NCBI GenBank assembly: GCA_025997795.1
Contig: BNVB01000037.1
Location: 1-22,841, forward strand
Length of the DNA stretch: 22,841 nucleotides
DNA from: Spirochaetia bacterium
GTDB lineage: Bacteria; Spirochaetota; Spirochaetia; Treponematales; Breznakiellaceae
Direction: 5' to 3'
The translations under genes and the position numbers were made by a program. This document shows positions 1-6,788 of the stretch, piece by piece. Numbering within the stretch: position 1 is the first letter of the stretch; each line of letters starts with the position of its first letter. The notes beneath the pieces are model-generated. The model was given only the letters and a program-made list of their open reading frames with translations, was not told the DNA's origin and made no database searches.

Positions 1-147
1 GAGACACAGGGAGATATAAGAGTATATAGGGGTTTTAGATATGTGATATACGAGAAGCTTGATAGAGTTTTTTTTTTATGTAAGTGACAGGACGGCATAC
101 GAGATACGAATTCGTGACTGGAGTTCAGACTTGTGCTCTTCCGTTCC
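1..147. other. Illumina adapter read-through (sequencing artefact)
   Basis: Bases 91-146 match the reverse-oriented TruSeq P7 index adapter. The P7 core occupies 91-105, an 8-nt index ACGAATTC occupies 106-113, and the constant part that normally begins GTGACTGGAGTTCAGAC runs from 114. There are single-base errors at 131 and 144. Bases 81-90 are a degraded version of the outer P7 end. The run of ten T at 68-77 is the poly(A) read seen after adapter read-through, viewed from the other strand. Bases 1-67 are most likely low-quality read tail. The index is the reverse complement of GAATTCGT, which I recall as TruSeq HT index D706. None of this should be treated as organism DNA. Confidence 0.95.
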
Positions 148-150
148 CCC

Positions 151-243
151 TTGGCTCTTGGCTCTTGGCTCTTGGCTCTTGGCTCTTGGCTCTTGGCTCT
201 TGGCTCTTGGCTCTTGGCTCTTGGCTCTTGGCTCTTGGCTCTT
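151..243. repeat. 13-copy TTGGCTC heptanucleotide tandem repeat
   Basis: Thirteen perfect copies of the 7-bp unit TTGGCTC (GAGCCAA on the other strand) run from 151 to 241, with a partial copy after. No interruption or drift is visible. The repeat starts four bases after the adapter remnant, so its true length is unknown because the read ends inside or just beyond it. Reading frames through it give only low-complexity peptides and are not genes. Perfect homogeneity suggests either a recently expanded slippage-prone locus or an assembly collapse at a contig end. Confidence 0.85.
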
Positions 244-319
244 GCATATTGTTTTTCTTATACCATAAATAGGCAAAACAGTCAATATTAGCTATTCGCA
301 CTTAGCAGGGTTCGGGGAC

Positions 320-348
320 TTGACATTTTTTGCAATCGTAGGTAATAC
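320..348 (+). promoter_or_regulatory. sigma70-type promoter of tRNA-Val
   Basis: A perfect -35 hexamer TTGACA at 320-325 is followed, after a 17-bp spacer, by TAATAC at 343-348. The expected transcription start is near 355, about 30 nt upstream of the mature tRNA 5' end. The rest of 244-384 contains no convincing gene. Confidence 0.75.
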
Positions 349-384
349 TGGTTATCTTGTTGTATCTGGAGAAAGTAAAAACCA

Positions 385-458
385 GGGCGCGTAGCTCAGC
401 TGGTTAGAGCGCCACGTTTACACCGTGGATGTCCGGGGTTCGAATCCCTGCGCGCCCA
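385..458 (+). tRNA. tRNA-Val (anticodon UAC)
   Basis: A full cloverleaf can be drawn. The acceptor stem pairs GGGCGCG at 385-391 with CGCGCCC at 451-457, with discriminator A458. The D stem pairs GCTC 394-397 with GAGC 407-410. The anticodon stem pairs 412-416 with 424-428 around loop 417-423, which carries TAC at 419-421. The T stem pairs 434-438 with 446-450 around TTCGAAT. The anticodon UAC decodes GUA and other valine codons. CCA is not encoded. The 3' end from 444 to 456 is exactly repeated at 1325-1337, which suggests it has served as an integration site. Confidence 0.96.
444..456 (+). repeat. Direct repeat, tRNA copy (attL-like)
   Basis: The 13-mer ATCCCTGCGCGCC covers the 3' T stem and most of the acceptor stem of tRNA-Val. 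An identical copy is at 1325-1337, on the far side of the toxin-antitoxin pair. The tRNA 3' end is the classical target of tyrosine-recombinase elements. No integrase is present between the copies. Confidence 0.6.
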
Positions 459-521
459 AGACGTATGGAATAGTAAAGCATAAGATCGACTAGCTTATAG
501 TGTATAATAAATCATACATTA

Positions 522-568
522 TTGAGCCAGTTCCAAAATCTGACATTTTGGAACTGGCTCAAATTTTT
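522..568. terminator. 18-bp perfect hairpin followed by T run
   Basis: The arms at 522-539 and 545-562 are perfectly complementary over 18 bp, with a 5-nt loop CTGAC. A T5 run at 564-568 follows two bases after the right arm. This can act as a rho-independent terminator for the tRNA transcript, although it begins more than 60 nt after the tRNA. The stem is longer and less GC-rich than a typical terminator, so it may instead be a dispersed palindromic repeat or part of the inserted island. The rest of 459-621 shows no gene. Confidence 0.55.
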
Positions 569-620
569 GACCTTATCTGAAATCTTAATAGTGGACCACA
601 TTCAGAATTATGGCGGGGTA

Positions 621-649
621 TTGACAGGTGTTAAAATTAAGTGTATACT
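621..649 (+). promoter_or_regulatory. sigma70-type promoter of the toxin-antitoxin pair
   Basis: TTGACA at 621-626 and TATACT at 644-649 are separated by exactly 17 bp, a near-consensus housekeeping promoter. The -10 element lies wholly within the left arm of the inverted repeat at 637-666, so a repressor bound there would block RNA polymerase. Confidence 0.8.
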
Positions 650-666
650 CTAAAGTATACACTTAA
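637..666. promoter_or_regulatory. Palindromic operator for autoregulation
   Basis: Perfect 13-bp arms (TTAAGTGTATACT at 637-649 and its complement at 654-666) flank the 4-bp spacer CTAA. The palindrome covers the -10 box and ends 14 bp before the antitoxin start. Antitoxins of the Phd/YefM family usually repress their own operon through such palindromes, so this is the likely operator. The role is inferred from position and family behaviour. Confidence 0.75.
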
Positions 667-680
667 ACAGGGGAACTATT

Positions 681-938
681 ATGGAAATTACTACAAAACA
701 GCTAAGAATTCAGCCTGGCAGGGTTATTGCTCAAGTAAATAATGGTCAAGAAATAATAATAACCTATAGGGGAAAAGCCTGTGCAAAAATTATTCCCCTT
801 AAAAAGACAATCGAAAATAAACGAGACAATAATTTAGAAACAGATAATGAATTATTTGGGATGTGGAAGGACAGAGAAGATATGGAAGATGTAGAACAAT
901 ATGTCAGGAATATGAGAAAAGGGAGGAAATTATGTTAA
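681..938 (+). CDS. Phd/YefM-family antitoxin
   Basis: An 85-residue protein whose N-terminal half fits the Phd/YefM fold. An opening strand and helix, with a segment reading QPGRVIAQVNNGQEIIITYRG, match the usual pattern in which a short N-terminal domain is followed by an E-[IV]-x-[IV]-T-x-R-G strand and a KxIP-like end. The N-terminal domain should dimerise and bind the palindrome just upstream. The acidic C-terminal part should wrap around and neutralise the toxin. The start at 681 has an AGGGG Shine-Dalgarno sequence at a good distance. It overlaps the toxin gene by 7 nt, so the two are translationally coupled. The gene is clearly more AT-rich than the genes from 1383 onward, consistent with recent arrival. 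Confidence 0.85.
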   Translation: MEITTKQLRIQPGRVIAQVNNGQEIIITYRGKACAKIIPLKKTIENKRDNNLETDNELFGMWKDREDMEDVEQYVRNMRKGRKLC

Positions 939-1312
939 TAGATTCTGATGTATTAATATGGTATATCAGAGGTAATAAAAACGCTCAAACGGCAGTAAAT
1001 AATAATAATATACCTTTTAAAATTTCTGTAATAAATTATATGGAAGTGATACAGGGTATGAAAGATAAAAAAGAATTGAAAGCATTTCAAAAATATTTAA
1101 AGAAATGGTCTGTGGAAATACTGCAAATAAATGAAAATATATCGACAAGGGCAATGTTTTTAGTGGAAGACTATTTTTTAAGCCATTCATTGGAATTAGG
1201 GGATGCAATAATAGCGTCAACGGTATTGGAAAATCAAAAAATACTATTAACCGGAAATGATAAACATTATAAATTTATCCCTAATATACAGATACAAAAA
1301 TTCAAGCCATAA
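932..1312 (+). CDS. vapC: VapC-type PIN-domain toxin ribonuclease
   Basis: A 126-residue PIN-domain protein. The acidic Mg-binding residues expected of VapC are all visible: D4 in the opening MLIDSDVLIW strand, E38 in SVINYMEVIQG, D91 in LELGDAIIAST, and N109/D110 in LLTGND. VapC toxins are Mg-dependent RNases that usually cut tRNA or rRNA and are held inactive by their antitoxin. I chose ATG 932 because GGGAGG at 921-926 sits ideally in front of it and because the protein then starts at the first PIN strand. In-frame starts further upstream would add residues encoded by the antitoxin gene. The pair is AT-rich and lies between the two 13-bp direct repeats. Confidence 0.9.
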   Translation: MLIDSDVLIWYIRGNKNAQTAVNNNNIPFKISVINYMEVIQGMKDKKELKAFQKYLKKWSVEILQINENISTRAMFLVEDYFLSHSLELGDAIIASTVLENQKILLTGNDKHYKFIPNIQIQKFKP

Positions 1313-1324
1313 GAGCCACGGGCC

Positions 1325-1337
1325 ATCCCTGCGCGCC
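1325..1337 (+). repeat. Direct repeat, distal copy (attR-like)
   Basis: An exact copy of bases 444-456 of the tRNA-Val gene. It lies 12 bp after the toxin stop codon and just upstream of phoH. Six more bases (GCCACG at 1315-1320) also occur in the anticodon arm of the tRNA at 411-416, so the segment could be a shrunken tRNA remnant. That extra match may be chance. Confidence 0.55.
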
Positions 1338-1382
1338 TAGCCCCAGCCTTAATTGACTTTCTCGCAAAAACAGTATCCAATT

Positions 1383-2369
1383 ATGGCAGCGTTGGTAAAC
1401 GCTGGAGTATTGTTGGAAGAAGGTATCACCATAGTCCTGGACAGTAACGATATTTTGTCCGGGGTCTGTGGAGTCAATGACCAGAACCTCAAAGTAATCG
1501 CCGGATGTCTCGGGGGGCGTATCCATACCCGGGGCAATGAGATTTCCCTCTCTGGCGTTGATAAAATGGGGCAAACCCGGTTCAGAACGGTGATAGACAG
1601 CCTTATCCGGGCAGTCCGGGAAGGGGAGTGCCCCTCCACTGAGTATGTGGAAGCCCTAACGGGGGTTTTTGTCCAGGAAGAAACTGCCCCGCTTTCGGAA
1701 CTTCGGGACAATGTTATTCAAATTCCCCATGGTTTTGCCAAGGTTTTTCCCCGTAGCCGTAACCAGGCCCGTTATATCGAAGGAATGAGGAGCTGCGACA
1801 TCAGTTTTTGCGTGGGCCCCGCAGGGACGGGAAAAACCTACCTGGCCATTGCCGAGGCCCTGCAGCTGGTATTGTCCAAAAAAATGCGGAAAATGGTCCT
1901 TACCCGGCCGGTGGTAGAAGCAGGAGAAAGCCTTGGGTATCTGCCCGGCGATTTGGCCCAGAAGATCAACCCCTATCTCCGGCCCCTCTACGATGCTATG
2001 GAAGCCCTGGTTCCCTACGAGACAATCCGCCACCTGGAAGATATCCGGGCCATAGAAGTGGCCCCCCTGGCGTATATGCGGGGCCGCAGCCTTAACGACT
2101 GTGTGGTAATCCTTGACGAAGCCCAGAACACCACCAAAGAACAGATGAAGATGTTCCTTACCCGCATAGGCCAGGGAGCCCGGGCGGTGATCACCGGGGA
2201 CACAACCCAGATAGACCTGCCCCGGCGGCACGATTCGGGACTGATCCACGCTTTATCGATCCTTGCCAAAGTAGAGGGAATTTACAAGTCATACCTTAAT
2301 ACCGCCGACGTGGTAAGGAATCCGCTTATCAAAAAAATTATCGAGGCCTACGATGCCGAAACTATTTAA
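1383..2369 (+). CDS. phoH: PhoH-family NTPase (YbeZ-like)
   Basis: A PhoH-like P-loop NTPase of about 328 residues. An N-terminal KH-like region contains the family pattern of a strand (ITIVLDSN), a 'GVNDQNLKVIAG' segment and a GNEISLSG segment. The ATPase core carries Walker A GPAGTGKT (residues 145-152) and Walker B VILDEAQN. YbeZ/PhoH proteins are linked to RNA metabolism and bind YbeY, which is encoded two genes downstream. The start is uncertain: TTG at 1353 and ATG at 1383 are both in frame and neither has a clear ribosome binding site. No promoter is obvious between the vapC stop and either start. The operon may therefore be transcribed by read-through from upstream, perhaps from the toxin-antitoxin promoter. 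Confidence 0.93.
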   Translation: MAALVNAGVLLEEGITIVLDSNDILSGVCGVNDQNLKVIAGCLGGRIHTRGNEISLSGVDKMGQTRFRTVIDSLIRAVREGECPSTEYVEALTGVFVQEETAPLSELRDNVIQIPHGFAKVFPRSRNQARYIEGMRSCDISFCVGPAGTGKTYLAIAEALQLVLSKKMRKMVLTRPVVEAGESLGYLPGDLAQKINPYLRPLYDAMEALVPYETIRHLEDIRAIEVAPLAYMRGRSLNDCVVILDEAQNTTKEQMKMFLTRIGQGARAVITGDTTQIDLPRRHDSGLIHALSILAKVEGIYKSYLNTADVVRNPLIKKIIEAYDAETI

Positions 2370-4638
2370 CAATCAGCTGGGACTGCTCAGCAGACTGGGT
2401 TTTCCGTCTCCGCGCCGGGGACCAGCCCTGGCAAGCCTGGCGGCCTTTGCCATTACCACCGCGGTGGTTCTTTTTTCCGGCAGTAAAAAATCCTTCAGCC
2501 TGGATGAATTTGAGGCGGGTAAGGTAGCGGACCGGGATGTTACCGCCACCGAGCCGGTTTCGTTTATCGACGAAGAAGCAACCCGTTTACGGATGGATTC
2601 CCAGATACGGCTGGTCCCGGCGGTGTTTAAGTATGACCTTTCGGTTAACAGGGAGATACGGCAAAACTATGATCGTTTTGCCCTCTTTTCCCGGAATCTC
2701 TTTAAAGAAGAACTTTCCTGGGAAAACTATACCCTTAGGGTAAACGCCGAATTCCCCGGAACCTTTAGCGAAGCAGCCCTGGAAGCGCTTTTCCTCGATC
2801 CTCGCCGGGACGATTCACTGGACCGGGGCCGGACGGCGCTGGAATCTTTTATCGAGGCGGGAATTTTTTCCCTGCCCCCAAACGATCCGGTTTCGGAGGG
2901 CAGTCTTGCCGCCTACAATCCCGATACCGTGGAACTACTCCACAACTATGGCGAGCGGGTTGAGCGGGAACGGATAACGTATAGCCGGGTTATTACCCGG
3001 GACCGGCTTGACGCGTATCTTGCCAGATATGTTGAAGACGAAGGGCTTTCGCTTGATTTTGCCCGCGGTGCGGGAACTATTGTCAGAACCATACTCCGGG
3101 AAAATGTCTTTTTTTCTTCAATAGATACGGACCAGCGGACGGCGGAAGTCCGTTCCCAGCTTGAGCCGGTGTATCATTCCATTGAACGGGGCGACAGGAT
3201 TATCCGCAAGGGTTTTATCATCACCGAAGGGGAAATGAAAGAACTGCGGGCGCTGAACCTTTCTCTGGAACAGCGGGACCCCCGGCTGGTGGCGGGACAG
3301 GTACTGCTCCTTTTGGTCATTTATGTTTTTTTTGTTTCCCACATGGGAAAACGTACCGCCGGGCGGATCATGCGGCCTTCCGAATGTTACCTTATGACGA
3401 TCCTTGCGTCGGCATACCTTGCCGGAGCAGCCTTGGTGTCGGGTTTTGTGGATCCGGGGGGTCACTTTCCGCTGTCGATCCTTTTGCCCACGGCCCTGGC
3501 GGTAATGCTGCCTTCGATCCTCCTGGGTTTTCCCATGGCCCTTGTTACCGCCATGATCCTTCCGCTGGGGGCTTTCCTGGCGGAAGCTTTTAATCCTCCG
3601 GCCTATATCTTTGCCCTCTGTTCCGGAGTGGCCGCTGCCCATGTGCTCCGTCATGCCCAGAAGCGGATGGATCTGGTTAAGGCCGGGGTACTTATCGCCG
3701 CCGCCAACGCTGCCGCTGCGCTGATCATTTTGCTCCTGGATCAGGCTTCTGCCTCGGAGTATCTTCCGGTTATTTTCTGGGCCGCCTTTAATGGTATTGT
3801 ATCGGGACTTTTGGTGATAGGCATTTTGCCCATCATCGAACAGGCCATGAATGCCGTTACGCCTTTCCGGCTTATTGAACTTGCGGATCTTAATTCCCCC
3901 ATTCTAAAGCGGCTCTTTAATGCTGCGCCGGGAACGTACAGCCATTCAATCATGGTGGCCAACCTGGCGGAAATGGCCTGTCAGGAAATCGGCGCCAACG
4001 CCCTGCTTGCGCGGGTGGGTGCCTACTACCACGACATTGGCAAGATGGAACAGCCCGATTACTTTGTGGAAAACCAAACATCCTACAACAAACACAAGGA
4101 TATAGCCCCCCGGCTTTCCGCCACGGTAATCCGCAGTCATGTTAAGCTGGGAATAGAAAAAGCCCGCAGTCTTGGTCTGCCCGAGGCTATCATCGCCTTT
4201 ATCGCCGAACATCACGGCAATTCGGTCATTACCTGGTTTTACAACGAAGCCCTTAAACGGGAGGGCACCGTTAATACCGAAGACTTTACCTACCCCGGTA
4301 CACCTCCCCGGTCAAAGGAATCGGCGGTGGTTATGCTGGCGGACGTAACCGAAGCGGCCACCCGGACCCTTAAAAAACCCACGGTGGCCCGGCTGGAAAA
4401 ATTCATCCAGGAACTTTTTGACGCCAAGGTAGAACACGGCCAGCTTGCCCAATCGGACTTGACCTTTAGGGAACTGGAAACAATCAAACAGGCCTTTATC
4501 AAAGCGCTGGCGGGTCATTACCATTCCCGGATCGAATATCCAAAGCTGCCCCACGCCGAACATAACGAAGGAAACCACGAAGGCCCTCACCATGAACCGG
4601 ATTTTTCCCCCGGCGGGAACGGCGATGAACAGGGTTGA
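2353..4638 (+). CDS. pgpH: 7TM-HD membrane c-di-AMP phosphodiesterase
   Basis: A 761-residue membrane protein. It has one N-terminal membrane segment (about 25-43), a large extracytoplasmic 7TMR-HDED domain (about 50-310), a block of membrane helices from about 316 to 500, and a cytoplasmic HD domain. HD residues visible are H531 in TYSHSIM, H560/D561 in YYHDIGK and H620/H621 in AEHHGN. Family members such as Listeria PgpH hydrolyse cyclic di-AMP and influence stress and osmotic responses. The start overlaps the end of phoH by 17 nt in another frame, which implies coupling. The order phoH-pgpH-ybeY is conserved in many bacteria. The last 30 or so residues are a hydrophilic tail rich in His, Glu, Gly and Asn. 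They are not part of the HD domain and look dispensable. Confidence 0.93.
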   Translation: MPKLFNNQLGLLSRLGFPSPRRGPALASLAAFAITTAVVLFSGSKKSFSLDEFEAGKVADRDVTATEPVSFIDEEATRLRMDSQIRLVPAVFKYDLSVNREIRQNYDRFALFSRNLFKEELSWENYTLRVNAEFPGTFSEAALEALFLDPRRDDSLDRGRTALESFIEAGIFSLPPNDPVSEGSLAAYNPDTVELLHNYGERVERERITYSRVITRDRLDAYLARYVEDEGLSLDFARGAGTIVRTILRENVFFSSIDTDQRTAEVRSQLEPVYHSIERGDRIIRKGFIITEGEMKELRALNLSLEQRDPRLVAGQVLLLLVIYVFFVSHMGKRTAGRIMRPSECYLMTILASAYLAGAALVSGFVDPGGHFPLSILLPTALAVMLPSILLGFPMALVTAMILPLGAFLAEAFNPPAYIFALCSGVAAAHVLRHAQKRMDLVKAGVLIAAANAAAALIILLLDQASASEYLPVIFWAAFNGIVSGLLVIGILPIIEQAMNAVTPFRLIELADLNSPILKRLFNAAPGTYSHSIMVANLAEMACQEIGANALLARVGAYYHDIGKMEQPDYFVENQTSYNKHKDIAPRLSATVIRSHVKLGIEKARSLGLPEAIIAFIAEHHGNSVITWFYNEALKREGTVNTEDFTYPGTPPRSKESAVVMLADVTEAATRTLKKPTVARLEKFIQELFDAKVEHGQLAQSDLTFRELETIKQAFIKALAGHYHSRIEYPKLPHAEHNEGNHEGPHHEPDFSPGGNGDEQG

Positions 4639-5080
4639 AATAAGCCTGGAAGGGGTGGAAAGCCCGTCCTGGCTTGACGGGGTTTCTCCCTTTGTTTTGG
4701 CGGTCCTGGACAAACTGGAAAAATGCAACTGGGATCTTTCCCTTCTTTTGTGCGATAACGGTTATATCCGTTCACTCAATAAGCAGTACCGCAGTCTGGA
4801 TGAACCTACGGATGTGCTTTCCTTTACGCTGGGCGAAACCGGCGGAGACCGGTACCAGAGCGGGGACATTGTCATTTCGCTGGATATGCTGGCAGAAAAT
4901 GCCGTCTACTTTAAGGTTTCCCCCGATGAAGAATTACGCCGTCTTATCATTCACGGTATTCTTCATCTGGGGGGTATGGACCATGTTAGCAATGACAGTG
5001 AAGAACCAATGCTCCGCCTGCAGGAAAGGCTCTTACAGGAACTTTCACACCTGAGTATAATAACACAGGAGCAGAGGTGA
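4625..5080 (+). CDS. ybeY: Endoribonuclease YbeY (rRNA maturation factor)
   Basis: About 151 residues. The zinc-binding signature HGILHLGGMDH (H110, H114, H120) is complete. YbeY is a metal-dependent RNase involved in 16S rRNA 3'-end processing and ribosome quality control. I prefer ATG 4625, where the protein begins directly at the first conserved strand. ATG 4592 is also in frame, with GAAGG in front, and would add 11 residues encoded over the low-complexity tail of pgpH. Either start overlaps pgpH (14 or 47 nt). The gene sits between pgpH and a CBS/CorC gene, matching the ybeZ-ybeY-ybeX association known from proteobacteria. Confidence 0.93.
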   Translation: MNRVEISLEGVESPSWLDGVSPFVLAVLDKLEKCNWDLSLLLCDNGYIRSLNKQYRSLDEPTDVLSFTLGETGGDRYQSGDIVISLDMLAENAVYFKVSPDEELRRLIIHGILHLGGMDHVSNDSEEPMLRLQERLLQELSHLSIITQEQR

Positions 5081-5823
5081 AACCAAAAAGAGTTGAACTT
5101 GACAAAAAAACCCTGGCAGCCCTGGAAACGGATCAGCAGGAAATGATCCGGGGGGTGGTGGAACTTTCGGACACCACCGCCAAGGAAATTATGGTTCCCC
5201 GGATAGACACGGTGTTTATCAGCGCCGATGCGGAAAAGGAAGATCTGCTTGCTGCCATGGTAAAATCGGGCCATTCCAGGTTTCCTGTTTTTCAGGATAC
5301 TATCGACAAAGTAACCGGCATCCTCTATGCCAAAGATGTGCTTAAAGCCCTGGTGGGCGACGAAGCCTTTAACCTTAAGGCCCTGTTGCGTAAACCCTTT
5401 TTTATCCCCGAATCAAAACACATCGACGAAGTGTTAAGGGAATTCCGCCGCCGCCGGGTTCACATTGCCGTTGCAGTGGACGAGTACGGCGGCGTTTCTG
5501 GAATTATCTGTATGGAAGATATCCTGGAACAGATTATCGGGGACATTCAGGATGAATTTGACAACGAAGAAGAAGATATCCTTAAACTGGAAGATGGTGT
5601 CTGGCTCTGCGATGCCCGGGTAAACCTGGAAGACCTGGGAGAAGAACTGGGTATAGAATTCCCGGCGGAGGAATTCGATACCCTGGGAGGTTTTGTCTTT
5701 GACCTCTTTGGCAAGATTCCGGTAAAATATGAAAAAGTTCTTTACCAGGGAAATGAATTTATCATCCAGAATATGGAAGACCATAAAATCGGCACGGTAA
5801 AAATCGTGTGCCATTCTGTATAA
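5077..5823 (+). CDS. CBS-domain protein, CorC/YbeX/TlyC type
   Basis: A 248-residue soluble protein. It has two CBS motifs (about 36-90, with IMVPRIDTVFI and GILYAKDVL; about 103-165, with VDEYGGVSGIICMEDILEQI) and a CorC_HlyC/transporter-associated domain (about 170-246). It lacks the DUF21 membrane domain of larger homologues and so resembles E. coli YbeX/CorC. Spirochaete relatives are often annotated as haemolysin TlyC, a label that should not be taken as function. The YbeX position beside phoH and ybeY suggests a role in ribosome or Mg homeostasis. The GTG start overlaps the ybeY stop in GTGA, with AGGAG at 5067-5071 ideally placed. Confidence 0.9.
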   Translation: MKPKRVELDKKTLAALETDQQEMIRGVVELSDTTAKEIMVPRIDTVFISADAEKEDLLAAMVKSGHSRFPVFQDTIDKVTGILYAKDVLKALVGDEAFNLKALLRKPFFIPESKHIDEVLREFRRRRVHIAVAVDEYGGVSGIICMEDILEQIIGDIQDEFDNEEEDILKLEDGVWLCDARVNLEDLGEELGIEFPAEEFDTLGGFVFDLFGKIPVKYEKVLYQGNEFIIQNMEDHKIGTVKIVCHSV

Positions 5824-6788
5824 TGATGGAACAGACGCTGCCAAAACCCGCCTGGATCCGGGTCCGCGCTCCCGGAGGAGAAACCTGGAAACACGTAAAC
5901 GAGGTTCTAAGCCGCCGTAATCTGCATACGGTTTGCGACGAAGCCCGGTGTCCCAATAAAGGCGAATGTTGGGGCATGGGAACCGCTACCTTTATGATCC
6001 TGGGCGATTGCTGTACCCGGTCCTGCCGTTTTTGCGCCGTGGTTACCGCCAAAACGGGGCGGCCGGTGCGGGAAGATGAGGGCGCGGAAATCGCCCTGGC
6101 CGCAGAAGAACTGAACCTTCCTTATGTGGTTCTTACCTCGGTAGACCGGGACGATCTAAGCGACCGGGGAGCCGGCCACTTTGCCCGCTGTGTCAGGGCT
6201 GTCAAGGAAAAAAATCCCCGCTGTAAAGTAGAAGCGCTCATCCCCGATTATTTTGGGGACGAGCTTATCCCCCTTATCAAGGCGGCTCCGGATGTAATTG
6301 CCCACAATGTGGAAACGGTCCGTTCCCTCCAGGTAAAGATCCGGGACCAGCGGGCAAGTTTTGACAAAAGCCTCCGTACCCTGCGGGAAGCCGCGGCGGG
6401 ATTGGCCGCGCTTCCGGGCCAGACCGGGAACCCGGTTTCCACTAAAGTTGGAAGCCCGGTTTCCACTAAAGTTGGAAACCTGACCAAATCCAGTTTACTG
6501 CTTGGGCTGGGAGAAACGGAGGCGGAAATTTTTTCCGCCATGGATGAACTGCGGGAAGCGGGTGTGAATATCCTTGTTCTGGGCCAGTACCTGCGGCCCT
6601 CAAAAAACCAAATACCCGTGGTGGAATACCTTAGCCCCGAAACCTTTGCCAAACTGGGAGAAGCGGCGCTGGAACGGGGTTTTGCTTCGGTGGTTTCTTC
6701 TCCGCTGGCCCGGACAAGTTATCACGCCAGGAACGGCCATGCTGATGCGGAAAAACACGCAAGGACAAAGGAACTGTATGCGGATTGA
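5823..6788 (+). CDS. lipA: Lipoyl synthase (radical SAM) with in-frame repeat insertion
   Basis: About 321 residues. LipA inserts two sulfurs into protein-bound octanoyl groups to make lipoyl cofactor. The auxiliary [4Fe-4S] cluster cysteines C38, C43 and C49 are present, as are the radical-SAM cysteines C64, C68 and C71 (CTRSCRFC). The conserved C-terminal serine is in ARTSYHA. The family segments LTSVDRDDL, HNVETV, TKSSLLLGLGE and LGQYLRPS are intact. Just before TKSS lies an insertion (about 201-220) made of two tandem 24-bp units (PVSTKVGS, PVSTKVGN), absent from typical LipA and nearly identical to a segment in the gene at 7897. The start is ATG 5823 or 5826; ATG 5823 overlaps the upstream stop by one base. 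Neither has a strong ribosome binding site. No lipB is seen nearby. Confidence 0.95.
   Translation: MMEQTLPKPAWIRVRAPGGETWKHVNEVLSRRNLHTVCDEARCPNKGECWGMGTATFMILGDCCTRSCRFCAVVTAKTGRPVREDEGAEIALAAEELNLPYVVLTSVDRDDLSDRGAGHFARCVRAVKEKNPRCKVEALIPDYFGDELIPLIKAAPDVIAHNVETVRSLQVKIRDQRASFDKSLRTLREAAAGLAALPGQTGNPVSTKVGSPVSTKVGNLTKSSLLLGLGETEAEIFSAMDELREAGVNILVLGQYLRPSKNQIPVVEYLSPETFAKLGEAALERGFASVVSSPLARTSYHARNGHADAEKHARTKELYAD
6423..6482 (+). repeat. In-frame tandem 24-bp repeat inside lipA
   Basis: Units at 6423-6446 (degenerate at its 5' end) and 6447-6470 are followed by a partial unit at 6471-6482. Each unit alternates the 7-mers GGAAACC and GGTTTCC, so neighbouring parts can fold into hairpins. 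The 36-nt stretch 6447-6482 matches 8137-8172 in another gene with a single difference (6454 against 8144). Both copies are translated in the same frame as V-G-x-P-V-S-T-K-V-G-N-L. Confidence 0.85.

Noticed and set aside
151..243. CRISPR array
   Set aside because: The units are 7 bp with no spacers; it is a simple tandem repeat.
59..285. Several short reading frames on both strands through the adapter and heptamer repeat
   Set aside because: They translate adapter sequence and the TTGGCTC array into low-complexity peptides; the region is partly artefact.
570..620. Insertion-sequence end (a GGACCAC-containing stretch)
   Set aside because: No matching inverted repeat and no transposase are present in the window.
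5808..5822. Upstream GTG start for lipA
   Set aside because: It would extend the protein over the end of the CBS gene with residues not typical of LipA; ATG 5823 or 5826 fits better.
5077..5823. Haemolysin (TlyC) function
   Set aside because: The CBS plus CorC domains and the place beside phoH/ybeY fit YbeX/CorC; nothing in the sequence supports haemolysis.
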